64,000 nt of DNA, taken from Caldilineaceae bacterium. Lineage in GTDB: Bacteria > Chloroflexota > Anaerolineae > Caldilineales > Caldilineaceae. The position numbers and the translations under genes were made by a program. The stretch spans positions 1 to 64,000 of the forward strand of contig JALHQH010000022.1 in the NCBI GenBank assembly GCA_022842065.1, written 5' to 3'. The notes under the pieces are model-generated. The model saw nothing but the letters and a program-made list of their open reading frames with translations. It was not told where the DNA came from and did not search any database. Shown here piece after piece: positions 9,452 to 17,861 of this stretch (positions are counted from its first letter, which is position 1; each line of letters begins with the position of its first letter).

Positions 9452-9573
9452 GCATTAACAGTTGATAATTCTCAGTAGACCGCAGTGTAGTCTGCATCCT
9501 CAGATGCAGACTACCGTTCGCAGCTGAGGATGCGAACTACATGTTGCGGTCTACTGATTATCAATTGTTAATG
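9452..9573. mobile_element. Small TIR element, family TTAACA (copy 1)
   Basis: Terminal inverted repeats of about 27 bp (starting TTAACA and ending in CAGTAGACCGCA, with a 3-bp gap in one arm) enclose an inner hairpin with GTAGTCTGCATC and GATGCAGACTAC. There is no coding capacity. A second, diverged copy lies at about 29738-29841. This is the pattern of a MITE-like non-autonomous element. Confidence 0.75.
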
Positions 9574-9581
9574 CCGAATGC

Positions 9582-10097
9582 CTAGACGCGCAACTGCTTG
9601 GTAAAATAAAGCGCCAGACTATCATCATTGAGCAGCGCCTGCCCATAACGTGCGTTTTGACCGTCATAGGCGACACCCAGGCCATCTGGAATGTAGCCAC
9701 GCAGCACATACATACGCTGGGCCGGGCCATAGTCGGGATAGAGCCCCACGCCAATGCCCACCACGGCAGAACGTTCGCCGATCCGCCGCTCTGCTTCATC
9801 GAGCAGGCGTGTGCCGATCTGTTGGCGGCGATAATGGGGCAAGACGTTAAAATCAGCAATCTCGGGGATGCCGGCCGCGGCAAAGGGCTGATAGCCTGAA
9901 TGCCACTCAATGGTGACATAGCCGGCAAAGTCGTCATTAACCAGTGCCACCAGCACAACGCGACCACCGGCTTCCTGTTCAGCCAGGTAACGGGCATATT
10001 GGCTGGCCGGTTTATTCCACCCAATCGCCGTAAAGGCATCGGCGATGATCATAATGTCTGTGCTTTGCAGCAGCCGAATCTTCAGTTGACCGTTCAT
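9582..10097 (-). CDS. GNAT-family N-acetyltransferase
   Basis: A 171-residue GCN5-related acetyltransferase. It has the beta4 strand AGYVTIEWH and beta-bulge strand IPEIADFNV, followed by the acetyl-CoA pyrophosphate-binding motif A, YRRQQIGTRLLDEAERR (R/Q-x-x-G-x-G/A class), and a C-terminal motif B region with QRMYVLRGYIPDG. GNATs move an acetyl group from acetyl-CoA to an amine of a protein, antibiotic or metabolite; the substrate here cannot be told. It is a single gene and no strong ribosome-binding site is seen. Confidence 0.88.
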   Translation of the reverse strand: MNGQLKIRLLQSTDIMIIADAFTAIGWNKPASQYARYLAEQEAGGRVVLVALVNDDFAGYVTIEWHSGYQPFAAAGIPEIADFNVLPHYRRQQIGTRLLDEAERRIGERSAVVGIGVGLYPDYGPAQRMYVLRGYIPDGLGVAYDGQNARYGQALLNDDSLALYFTKQLRV

Positions 10098-10394
10098 AAA
10101 AGTTCAATTACCTGTTCGCTAGCACCTGAATGCAAAAGGGCCGTTTTGTATGGATAGAGCGAATCTGCGCGATTACGGTGGGATTGGTGCCAGCAACGTT
10201 CATGGTACACTAAAATCACCGCGAGACAAGCGGCAGATAGCGTAAGTTTATCACGGCTTGTAAGGCTGCCCAAACAAAGGTGGGTAAGCGTCCCTGATTT
10301 TGCGCGCTTGCACATTTGGCGAACCTTTCCTATGATCAAGCAGCTAGCTGTTTTGACCAACCACCGCTGGCCAATAATCGTCACGGTGGTTCAC

Positions 10395-10537
10395 CTATAC
10401 GCAAATCAGAAGGGAAACCGGCGTATTCGTCAACCCATCTTCCGGGAAGGGGTCAAGAGCCACTGCGGAAACGAGTTTATTTGTGACCCCTTCCCGGAAG
10501 ATTAGAAACGCCGGTTCTCAACTTGATTTCCGTATAA
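10395..10537. mobile_element. Small TIR element, family TATAC (copy 1)
   Basis: The left end TATACGCAAATCAGAAGGG and right end CAACTTGATTTCCGTATA are imperfect inverted repeats of about 27 bp. Inside are AACCGGCGT/ACGCCGGTT and a perfect 19-bp hairpin ATCTTCCGGGAAGGGGTCA at 10437-10455/10484-10502. It ends 21 bp before the FAD oxidoreductase start, so it supplies that gene's upstream region. The sister copy at 33255-33407 has the same ends but a different core. The rest of 10098-10394 shows no convincing gene. Confidence 0.8.
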
Positions 10538-10558
10538 TTTAGAATAAGGAAGTAGCTC

Positions 10559-11902
10559 ATGATTAGCTATAGCAAACAACTGCCGATCATCGCCACGCCG
10601 GATGTGCTTGTCTGTGGCGCGGGGTTGGCCGGCATTGGGGCGGCAGTGGCCGCCGCACGTGGTGGGGCAAAGACGATGGTGATTGAACGCAACGGCTTTG
10701 CTGGTGGCTTTTTTACGGCAATTATCGGCTCCGCCTTTGATGGCTTTGTCGATGAACGCACGGGGACGCCAGTGGTAGGTGGCCTTGTCTTTGAAATGCT
10801 CGAACGGATGGGCGTGATCGCACCTGGTCAGGGGCCACACCTGCGCTACAATGTCAACGGCGACTTCTCCTTTGTGGAGATGCACCCGGATCGGCTGATT
10901 CCACGCTGTGACCCGGAACGCTTCAAGCGCGCCGCCGATGCGATCCTGCTCGAAGCCGGGGTCGAAGTACTTTATCACACCCAGGTCGCGGATGTCATCG
11001 CCAGGGATGGCCACATTCAGAGTGTGATTGTCAGCAACAAAGCGGGGCTGGTAGCGATTCAACCCAAAGTGGTGATCGACGGCACCGGCGATGGCGATGT
11101 GGCGGCGTGGGCTGGCGCACCTTATGAAAAAGCCGAATCATTGCAACCAATGAGTCTGCACTTTCGCATTGCCTATCTGGAGCCAAGCTTTACCCTGCGC
11201 CGACGCTGTGCCGCGATCCTGCAAGCAGCCCATGAACGGGGCGAATTGGGCCTCTATGCCGGCCCCTATCCGGCCACCTTCTCTGGCCGGGATGTCTACT
11301 TTAACGCTACCCGCACGCCTGGCGATAATACCGTTCCTGCGGATTGGACGCGCGCCGAGATCCAGGGTCGCCGCGATGCCTGGCAGATGTTTGAGTTGTG
11401 GCAAGAGGCGTTACCGGAGTTTGCCGAAGCGTATTTTATGACCAGTGGACCGGTGGCCGGCGCGCGTGAATCGCGGCGGATTGTCGGCGATTATGTGCTG
11501 ACCGGCGCAGACGTCCGCAGTGGACAACGGCATGATGATGTGGTGGTGTTGGGGGCATGGCGGCTGGACCGGCACCCGGCGGACCAGCCCGGTTACCACG
11601 ACACACCATGGACGCCGCCCTATGACATTCCCTATCGCACGCTACTACCGCAGGGGGTGGAGAATCTCCTGGTAGCCGGGCGCTGTCACTCTGCCACTTC
11701 GGAAGCGCTGGCCTCCAGCCGCGTGACGGCCACGGCAATGGGTATGGGGCAAGCCGCGGGGATTGCGGCGGCACTGGCCATCACCCAACAGCGTCCACCT
11801 AGAGACATTCAGATTGCGCAGATCCAAGCACAAATTGTCGCCAGCGGCGGCATCCTCGAAGCCTCCGTTTCCGATGTCAACGTCGGCGATCCGCGGTGGT
11901 AG
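10559..11902 (+). CDS. FAD-dependent oxidoreductase (FAD_oxidored family)
   Basis: A 447-residue flavoprotein. The dinucleotide-binding fold is at the N-terminus: VLVCGAGLAGIGAAVAAARG (GxGxxG) ending in the acidic VIERNGFAGG. A second FAD segment, VVIDGTGDGDVAAWAGAP, lies mid-protein, and the C-terminal FAD motif is ENLLVAGRCHSATSEALASS. This is the pattern of the PF12831-type oxidoreductases found in polysaccharide and sugar-acid catabolism. Substrate not predictable. AGGAAG precedes the ATG. The following aldo/keto reductase on the same strand, 109 bp away, may act with it. Confidence 0.88.
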   Translation: MISYSKQLPIIATPDVLVCGAGLAGIGAAVAAARGGAKTMVIERNGFAGGFFTAIIGSAFDGFVDERTGTPVVGGLVFEMLERMGVIAPGQGPHLRYNVNGDFSFVEMHPDRLIPRCDPERFKRAADAILLEAGVEVLYHTQVADVIARDGHIQSVIVSNKAGLVAIQPKVVIDGTGDGDVAAWAGAPYEKAESLQPMSLHFRIAYLEPSFTLRRRCAAILQAAHERGELGLYAGPYPATFSGRDVYFNATRTPGDNTVPADWTRAEIQGRRDAWQMFELWQEALPEFAEAYFMTSGPVAGARESRRIVGDYVLTGADVRSGQRHDDVVVLGAWRLDRHPADQPGYHDTPWTPPYDIPYRTLLPQGVENLLVAGRCHSATSEALASSRVTATAMGMGQAAGIAAALAITQQRPPRDIQIAQIQAQIVASGGILEASVSDVNVGDPRW

Positions 11903-11906
11903 GGGT

Positions 11907-11990
11907 AGGTAGATCGGTACATCGGTAAATCGGTATACTGATTTACTTATCTACCGATTTACCGATCTACCTATCTACCTATCTACTGAT
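11907..11990. repeat. ATCGGTA short-repeat hairpin
   Basis: The 15-mer ATCGGTAAATCGGTA (11921-11935) pairs with TACCGATTTACCGAT (11952-11966), flanked by GTAGGTAG and CTACCTATCTACC units. It lies between two co-directional genes and may form a hairpin in their transcript. Confidence 0.7.
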
Positions 11991-12011
11991 TCATCACAAA
12001 GGAAGCAGCTC

Positions 12012-12980
12012 ATGCAATATACCAACCTTGGCCGCACAGGCCTGAAAGTTAGTCGTCTCTGTCTTGGCACGATGAACTTTGGGACACAGACCAGCGAGGC
12101 AGAGAGTCATGCGATTATGGACCACGCGCTGGCCACGGGGATTAACTTTTTTGACACGGCCAACCGCTATGGCCGTGATGTTAGTCTCGGCTTTACGGAA
12201 GAGATTATTGGCCGCTGGTTAGCCCAAGGGGGACGGCGGGAACGGATCGTACTGGCGACCAAGGTCTTTGGGCCAATGGGCGATGGGGTCAATGATCGGG
12301 GCCTCTCCGCTTACCACATTCGCAAAGCGTGCGAAGACAGTCTGCGCCGCCTACAGACCGATCATATCGACCTCTACCAGATGCACCATGTTGACCGCAG
12401 TACCCCTTGGGCCGAGATCTGGCAGGCGATGGAGCAATTGGTACGCGAGGGCAAGGTGCTCTATGTGGGCAGCAGCAACTTTGCGGGTTTGCATATTGCG
12501 TTGGCGCAATTCGCGGCGCAACAGCGCAATTTTCTGGGGCTTGTCTCCGAGCAGAGCCTCTACCATCTCAATGCGCGCATGATCGAGTTGGAGTTAATTC
12601 CAGCCTGTCGTGAATTTGGGTTGGGGTTAATTCCGTGGAGTCCGTTAGGAGGTGGCTTACTGGGTGGCGTCTTACAAAAGGCGGCGCAAGGGCGCCGGGC
12701 CAGCGAGAGCATGCAGGCGCGCATTGAAAAATTGCGGCCACAGCTCGAAGCCTATGAAGCGCTCTGCCAGGAAGTGGGCGAAACGCCAGCCAACGTGGCG
12801 CTGGCCTGGCTACTCCACAATCCCGTCGTCACCGCACCGATCATCGGGCCGCGCACTATCGATCAACTGAATGATGCGCTGGTCACGGTCGACATGAAAC
12901 TAGCGGACGATGTGCTGCAGCAGCTCGACGCCATCTGGCCAGGGCCTGGTGGTGCCGCGCCGGAAGCGTATGCCTGGTAG
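12012..12980 (+). CDS. Aldo/keto reductase
   Basis: A 322-residue NADPH-dependent TIM-barrel oxidoreductase of the YajO/Kv-beta-like branch. The catalytic tetrad is visible: Asp in FFDTANRYG, Tyr in that same motif, Lys in ATKVFGPMG and His in LYQMHHVDRS. The cofactor-binding end has GLIPWSPLGGGLLGG and PIIGPRTIDQLNDAL. It reduces aldehydes or ketones, often on sugars; the substrate is not evident. AAGGAAG lies ahead of the ATG. It probably shares transcription with the upstream FAD oxidoreductase. Confidence 0.92.
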   Translation: MQYTNLGRTGLKVSRLCLGTMNFGTQTSEAESHAIMDHALATGINFFDTANRYGRDVSLGFTEEIIGRWLAQGGRRERIVLATKVFGPMGDGVNDRGLSAYHIRKACEDSLRRLQTDHIDLYQMHHVDRSTPWAEIWQAMEQLVREGKVLYVGSSNFAGLHIALAQFAAQQRNFLGLVSEQSLYHLNARMIELELIPACREFGLGLIPWSPLGGGLLGGVLQKAAQGRRASESMQARIEKLRPQLEAYEALCQEVGETPANVALAWLLHNPVVTAPIIGPRTIDQLNDALVTVDMKLADDVLQQLDAIWPGPGGAAPEAYAW

Positions 12981-12983
12981 GTG

Positions 12984-13145
12984 CGAGACACGAGACACGA
13001 GACACGAGACACGAGACACGAGGGTGCCCTCTGGGCGCGAGACACGAAGTAGTCTAACTTTCAGTTGCAAGTCACCCAATCTCGTGTCCCCTTGTCCCCT
13101 TGTCTCCTTGTCTCCTTGTCTCCTTGTCTCCTTGTCTCCTTACCT
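12984..13145. repeat. GAGACAC / CTTGTCTC tandem repeats with GGGTGCCC module
   Basis: About six GAGACAC(GA) units, then the 17-bp module GGGTGCCCTCTGGGCGC (13022-13038), then CGAAGTAGTCTAACTTT, then six or seven TCCTTGTC units. The same parts occur in the opposite orientation at 25722-25928. The block lies between two convergent genes and may serve as a terminator. Confidence 0.85.
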
Positions 13146-13149
13146 CGCC

Positions 13150-14175
13150 CTACTCCTCGCGCAAAAACTCCTCAGCCTTCTCGACCAGCCGGCGGTGGCC
13201 GATAAAAAGTGGCACACGCTGATGGAGGCCTGTGGGTTGGATGTCGAGAATCCGCTGCTGCCCATCAGAGGCGTAGCCCCCGGCTTGTTCGGCGATAAAG
13301 GCCAATGGCGCGGCCTCGTAGAGCAGACGCAATTTGCCCTGCGCCTTCCCACCACTTGTCGGCTCAGCTGGGTAGTAAAAGACACCCCCGGCCAACAGGT
13401 TACGGTGAAAATCCGAGACCAGCGAGCCAATATAACGCTGCGAGAGTGCCACCCCTTCTTGATTATCCCCCTGTAACCACTCTGTATACTGCCTTACCCC
13501 AGGCGACCACCGCATTTGATAGCCCTGGTTAACGCTGTAATATTTGGGCTTGGCCGGGATCCGAATATTAGGATGGGAAAGCAAAAACTCACCCACCCGC
13601 GGGTCGAGCGTAAAACCATGGACCCCCTGCCCAGTGGAGTAGACCAACATCGTGCTGGAACCATAGATGACATACCCGGCAGCCACCAGATCACGCCCCG
13701 GCTGTAGACAATCTTCCAACGTGCCTGGTCCACTTGCACTCTTCCGCCGGTGGATGGCAAAGATGGTGCCCACACTAACGTTATAGTCGATATTCGACGA
13801 GCCATCGAGCGGATCATAGATCAGCACATACTTGCCGGTGCCGTAATGGGGCGGGATGGGGATGATCTCTTCCTCTTCCTCCGAAGCCATCACCGCCAGG
13901 CGACCAGTATGATCGTTCATGCGATAGATGGTGAGCTCGGCAAAGACATCCAGCTTCTGCACAGTGTCGCCGTGGACATTCTCGATGCCGGTAGTGCCCA
14001 GGATTTCGGCCAGGCCAGCGCGCGTTGTATGGCTGGCGATAATCTTGGCAGAGAGCGCCAGATCGTAAAGAAGGTTGGTCAACGCACCGGTCGCTTCGGG
14101 AAAGCCGCTTTGCTGCTCCCAAATATAACGCTCAATTGTGGTAATTTTGTTAGTAAACGAGCGGGGAATGTCCAT
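13150..14175 (-). CDS. fbp: Class I fructose-1,6-bisphosphatase
   Basis: Hydrolyses fructose 1,6-bisphosphate to fructose 6-phosphate in gluconeogenesis or the Calvin cycle. The 341-residue protein starts in the usual way (KITTIERYI) and has the metal-binding signature [21 protein letters not shown] preceded by the acidic EEEEEI region, and the substrate loop GGVFYYPA. Length and motifs match the class I family. The ATG at 14175 follows AAAGGG and is preferred over an ATG 15 codons earlier that has no ribosome-binding site. Convergent with the aldo/keto reductase. Confidence 0.95.
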   Translation of the reverse strand: MDIPRSFTNKITTIERYIWEQQSGFPEATGALTNLLYDLALSAKIIASHTTRAGLAEILGTTGIENVHGDTVQKLDVFAELTIYRMNDHTGRLAVMASEEEEEIIPIPPHYGTGKYVLIYDPLDGSSNIDYNVSVGTIFAIHRRKSASGPGTLEDCLQPGRDLVAAGYVIYGSSTMLVYSTGQGVHGFTLDPRVGEFLLSHPNIRIPAKPKYYSVNQGYQMRWSPGVRQYTEWLQGDNQEGVALSQRYIGSLVSDFHRNLLAGGVFYYPAEPTSGGKAQGKLRLLYEAAPLAFIAEQAGGYASDGQQRILDIQPTGLHQRVPLFIGHRRLVEKAEEFLREE

Positions 14176-14290
14176 AGTGGGACCCTTTCTGCCATTGAAC
14201 GGGTGGACGAGTGAGAACAAAATTTATTGCCTTACACCTTATCATAACATGTTGCAACTGGGTTGCGAAATGACCTTTTCTGACAATCTG

Positions 14291-14350
14291 GTAACATTTT
14301 GGCTGGTAACATTTTGGCTGGTAACATTTTGGCTGGTAACATTTTGGCTG
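14291..14350. repeat. Four perfect 15-bp tandem repeats
   Basis: GTAACATTTTGGCTG is repeated four times head to tail with no mismatch, followed by a degenerate GTTAACG. It lies in the 373-bp gap between the divergent fbp and YeeE genes, about 115 bp upstream of the fbp start. It could be a regulatory array or a replication-slippage product. No gene is visible in 14176-14548. Confidence 0.9.
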
Positions 14351-14548
14351 GTTAACGCAACCCCAAGCCCAATCTGGTCGCGGGCCGCCGCGCAGTGGCC
14401 CCTCCCCATCAAACGCACCAGTTACCTTACATCGCGAGAAAAAAGACAGTAACAACGCTTGCAGTAGGTGCGATTTTCTATTAAGCTATCACAATGAACG
14501 TGTGTTAGGTAATTGCTGCACCACTGCTGGTGCAAGGAGTGTATGTTG

Positions 14549-15022
14549 ATGGAAGCGATTTTGCAGCCGTGGCCCTGGTATGTCGCCGGCCCGCTGATTG
14601 GATTAACCGTGCCGATCTTACTGTTTTTGACCAGTAAATCATTGGGGATTTCGAGCAGCTTTCGGCACCTTTGCTCAATTGTGCTGCCTAATTCGAAGCT
14701 TGACGATCTGCGCCAAAACAATTGGCGCAAAGAGTCGTGGAATTTGATCTTTGTCGGGGGCATCTTTGTCGGGGCCTTGATTGCCGCGAACTTTCTCTCG
14801 GCCACCCCGCCCACCTTTCTCCCGGATCACTACTATTCAGCCGGCGGGATAGCCAAGTTACTGATTGGCGGGATTTTGGTTGGCTTTGGCACGCGCTATG
14901 CCAACGGCTGCACGTCGGGGCACACGATTATGGGACTCGCCAACCTGCAATGGTCCAGCCTGGTCGCGTCGATCTGCTTCTTTGCGGGTGGCCTGTTGAT
15001 GACCGCACTAGCAATTGCCTAA
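14549..15022 (+). CDS. YeeE/YedE-family transporter, N-terminal half
   Basis: A 157-residue membrane protein with about four hydrophobic segments. It carries the conserved cysteine motif GTRYANGCTSGHTIMG. YeeE/YedE (sulf_transp, PF04143) proteins take up thiosulfate or related sulfur species; in TsuA, conserved cysteines line the path. Full-length members are about 350 residues. Here the protein is split in two consecutive genes, each with one Cys motif, as known for PmpA/PmpB-like pairs. The start at 14549 is nine bases after AAGGAG; an ATG two codons earlier is too close. The stop overlaps the ribosome-binding site of the next gene. Confidence 0.87.
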   Translation: MEAILQPWPWYVAGPLIGLTVPILLFLTSKSLGISSSFRHLCSIVLPNSKLDDLRQNNWRKESWNLIFVGGIFVGALIAANFLSATPPTFLPDHYYSAGGIAKLLIGGILVGFGTRYANGCTSGHTIMGLANLQWSSLVASICFFAGGLLMTALAIA

Positions 15023-15032
15023 GGAGCGACCG

Positions 15033-15443
15033 ATGCAACGGTTTTTTGTCTTTTTGATTGGCATTTATTTTGGGATTGTCCTCACCAAGTCAGAGGTCGT
15101 CTCCTGGTTTCGCATTCAGCGCATGTTCCACTTTGAAGAAGCGCATATGTATCTCATCATCGGCTCGGCAGTCATCGTTGGGATGATTTCCCTTTGGCTC
15201 TTCAAACGGTTGGGGCAAAAAAATATCCAGGGCGAATATGTCGAGCTTCACGGTAAACCATTTAATAAAGGGATCGTGATTGGCGGGGCCATCTTTGGGT
15301 TGGGTTGGGCCGTCACCGGCGCTTGCCCCGGTCCGATCTATGCCCAGTTGGGTAGCGGTGAATACCTGGCCATCTTTACCTTTGTCGGTGCCTTTATCGG
15401 CGCTTACCTCTACGCATATCTGCGCCCCTATCTACCCACTTGA
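15033..15443 (+). CDS. YeeE/YedE-family transporter, C-terminal half (DUF6691-like)
   Basis: A 136-residue membrane protein with about four hydrophobic helices and the second conserved cysteine motif, GWAVTGACPGPIYAQLG. It is presumed to pair with the product of the preceding gene to form one sulfur-compound permease. AAGGAG overlaps the upstream stop codon and sits seven bases before this ATG, so the two genes are probably translationally coupled. A strong hairpin at 15667-15715 lies downstream. Confidence 0.87.
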   Translation: MQRFFVFLIGIYFGIVLTKSEVVSWFRIQRMFHFEEAHMYLIIGSAVIVGMISLWLFKRLGQKNIQGEYVELHGKPFNKGIVIGGAIFGLGWAVTGACPGPIYAQLGSGEYLAIFTFVGAFIGAYLYAYLRPYLPT

Positions 15444-15666
15444 TTGATAAAACGTAACAATTCAGGGGTGTAGGCGCAATTGTGGTTGTCAACACGGGAG
15501 CAAGGGCCACCTGGGGTGTCTGCACACTAACGAGGGCACTATCAGCCGGTGCAGTTGGGGGCAAGGGCGTGCGAAATTTTACTGCGAAACGCGCACGGCG
15601 AAATTCTATGCACGCATGAACGCTTCCTGCCTACTTGCGCTGATTGAGGACTGATGCAAAGCAGGC

Positions 15667-15715
15667 GGAGCAGTCGGCAACTAAGTTTTGTAAAAACTTA
15701 GTTGCCGACCGCTCC
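15667..15715. terminator. Long hairpin between convergent genes
   Basis: GGAGC-GTCGGCAACTAAGTTTT pairs with its complement across a 2-nt loop, with one bulge. It can terminate transcripts from the YeeE pair and from the L,D-transpeptidase gene. I see nothing else in 15444-15738. Confidence 0.65.
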
Positions 15716-15738
15716 AGCAGTTCTACGATGATTTACAC

Positions 15739-16551
15739 TCAGTCATGCACAACCACTTCGGTGCCCACCGCAGCCCAGTCATACAGCAGCTTTGCTTCAT
15801 CCGGCCGCATGTTCACACAGCCATGACTGACCGGTGTCCCAAAGTTATCGTGCCAGTAGGCCCCGTGAATGGCATAGCCGCGGAAAAAGTACATGGTCCA
15901 GGGCACGTTAGGCGTGTCATAACCAGGGCCGATCATCCGTTCCAAGGGCAGCTTGACGCGCACATTGTAGCTGCCAAGCACCGTTGGATATTGGGCCCGG
16001 CCACTGCTGATGATCGTCTGTAATACGGGTGTTTCGCCTTGCCAGGCCGTTAAACGCTGCTCACTGAGATCGACCTCAATCCAACGCCGGCCATCGGGCA
16101 AGCCGGCCCCCAATGGGCCTAGTGCTTGGGGGATCAATTCAGCCGTTGCCGTCTCAAGCGTGAGCAGCGAGGCAGGTGCATTGGGATTATTGATGACAAT
16201 CGGCGTCAGATATTCGTCGTAATTTAGATTGCTGTGGACCACACGCAGGCGCAATAGGTGGTTGCCATTGGGATAGCGTGTGGTGTCCAGCATGGTCAGC
16301 AAAGCGGCAGAGGGCTGTGCAGCTTCACTGACGGCAATAAAGGTCGCGGCTTGCGCATCACCATTAGGCAGCAGATCAAGCTGCCACTTGCGAAAAGTTG
16401 GGTGTTGCGCCACGCCGGTTACTTCGACTACCCCTTGCAACGCACGATCAACCCCAGGCACCATGAGGCCATTACTATCCGCGGCCTGTGCTACCGCCCC
16501 GTGGGTCAACCCAAAGATCAAAATAAAAGCAAACAGCAACATCATCCGCAC
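15739..16551 (-). CDS. Secreted L,D-transpeptidase (YkuD domain)
   Basis: A 270-residue protein with an N-terminal signal peptide (hydrophobic MLLFAFILIFGLTHGAVAQA) and a C-terminal YkuD catalytic domain. The active-site signature is HGAYWHDNFGTPVSHGCVNM: the nucleophilic Cys in SHGC and the upstream His. YkuD enzymes form 3-3 cross-links in peptidoglycan or attach proteins to it. The intervening 100 residues form a beta-rich extracytoplasmic module. A GTG start at 16551, eight bases after AAGGAG, is better supported than the internal ATGs. The gene is divergent from the HhH gene. Confidence 0.9.
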   Translation of the reverse strand: MRMMLLFAFILIFGLTHGAVAQAADSNGLMVPGVDRALQGVVEVTGVAQHPTFRKWQLDLLPNGDAQAATFIAVSEAAQPSAALLTMLDTTRYPNGNHLLRLRVVHSNLNYDEYLTPIVINNPNAPASLLTLETATAELIPQALGPLGAGLPDGRRWIEVDLSEQRLTAWQGETPVLQTIISSGRAQYPTVLGSYNVRVKLPLERMIGPGYDTPNVPWTMYFFRGYAIHGAYWHDNFGTPVSHGCVNMRPDEAKLLYDWAAVGTEVVVHD

Positions 16552-16904
16552 GATCGCATCTCCTTAATTCATTTGAAAGGGCCACTACCAATGTGTAGAA
16601 TGTTTTACAACTGACAACCGCACAGGAATGACGGTCTGCATTGATTGAGTGATTATACCTACGCAACCCCTGCTTTGGAAACAGCCATTATGCAGAGAAA
16701 TTGCCTCAATCTTATTTTGCCACCTTCCCTGCCACACAATGTGTAGAAATGGTTCCATATTTGTGCGCTTTTCAGTAGTCAATTACGCCATTTTGCTTAC
16801 TTATAAAGATTTTGGGAATCGCCAAGTCAAAGCATCCTAGCCGAAATCGCCAACGCGTATCTTGTTGCTATGTATAGATACAGGTCAGCATAAAGGAGCT
16901 TATT

Positions 16905-16924
16905 GTAAAGTAACAGTACTTTAC
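16905..16924. promoter_or_regulatory. Palindrome just upstream of the HhH gene ribosome-binding site
   Basis: GTAAAGTA and TACTTTAC form a perfect 8-bp inverted repeat with a 4-nt spacer, directly before AAGGAG and the ATG at 16947. It could be an operator or an mRNA hairpin. The rest of 16552-16904 shows two CAATGTGTAGAA copies but no gene. Confidence 0.4.
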
Positions 16925-16946
16925 CCAAGGAGCGGAGATCTACTTT

Positions 16947-17861
16947 ATGGCGACCGAAAAACAAACATCACCCAGCAATGCGGAAATTGCCGATCACTTG
17001 GATCAAATTGCTGACTATCTAGAGTTACAAGAGGCCAACCCGCATCGGGTCCGGGCTTATCGAATGGGGGCAAAGAGTGTGCGCACGGCCACAGCATCGC
17101 TCGCGCAGTTGGCAACTGATGAGGGCAGTAGTGCGCTGGAAGAGCTACCTGACATTGGACGTGGGCTGGCACGGCTGATCGGCGAACTGGTCAATACAGG
17201 GCGATCGAGCCAAATGGATCGACTGCGTGGCGAAGTAACACCAGAGGATCTGTTTCAGCGCGTGCCGGGCATTGGCACCGAATTGGCCAAGCGCATTGTC
17301 GATCAACTTCAGGTTGGCACCCTGGCCGAATTAGAACAGAGTGCTTACGATGGCCGGCTGGACACGGTGCCAGGCTTTGGGCGCAGACGGGTGCAGGCCG
17401 TACGCGATGTGCTGGCAACAATTTTGTCCAATACGGGACGGCGGTATGCCGCGTCGCAACCCCGTACCACCGATCAAGCCAGCAAACAACCCGCTGGACA
17501 ACCCTCGGGACAACCACCGGTGGCAATGTTACTGGCAGTGGATGCAACATATCGGCAGCGTGCCAACGCCGGAACCTTGCGCAAAATTACCCCACGGCGC
17601 TTTAATCCGCAACAGCACGCATGGTTGCCGATTCTGCATATGGAAGTGGAAGATTGTGAGTTCACCGCGCTCTTTTCCAACACGGCGCGCGCCCATGAAC
17701 TAGGCAAGACCGACGACTGGGTGGTGATCTATTGTGAACAGGATGGGCACGAAGGACAGCATACCGTCGTGACGGAGACAACGGGGCCATTAAAGGGCAA
17801 GCGAGTAGTACGTGGTCGCGAGCAAGAGAGCCGAGCTTATTATGAACAAAGCACCCTTTGA
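16947..17861 (+). CDS. Helix-hairpin-helix DNA-binding protein (PolX N-terminal-like)
   Basis: A 304-residue protein whose first 165 residues resemble the 8-kDa/HhH front end of family X DNA polymerases: IADHLDQIADYLEL, NPHRVRAYRMGAKSVR, then two hairpins, LEELPDIGRGLARLIGEL and LFQRVPGIGTELAKRI, and a third, LDTVPGFGRRRVQAVRDVL. No polymerase palm or PHP nuclease follows. The C-terminal 130 residues (RRFNPQQHAWLP, DDWVVIYCEQDGHEGQHTVV) form an unassigned domain. A role in DNA repair or structure is inferred from the HhH motifs and from its 20-bp overlap with endonuclease III downstream. Confidence 0.8.
   Translation: MATEKQTSPSNAEIADHLDQIADYLELQEANPHRVRAYRMGAKSVRTATASLAQLATDEGSSALEELPDIGRGLARLIGELVNTGRSSQMDRLRGEVTPEDLFQRVPGIGTELAKRIVDQLQVGTLAELEQSAYDGRLDTVPGFGRRRVQAVRDVLATILSNTGRRYAASQPRTTDQASKQPAGQPSGQPPVAMLLAVDATYRQRANAGTLRKITPRRFNPQQHAWLPILHMEVEDCEFTALFSNTARAHELGKTDDWVVIYCEQDGHEGQHTVVTETTGPLKGKRVVRGREQESRAYYEQSTL

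Noticed and set aside
10094..10384. 96-codon open frame on the minus strand
   Set aside because: No recognisable domain, no ribosome-binding site, odd composition (many Cys, His and Ser), and it lies in a repeat-containing spacer.
14291..14350. CRISPR array
   Set aside because: The 15-bp units are contiguous, without spacers, and no cas gene is present.
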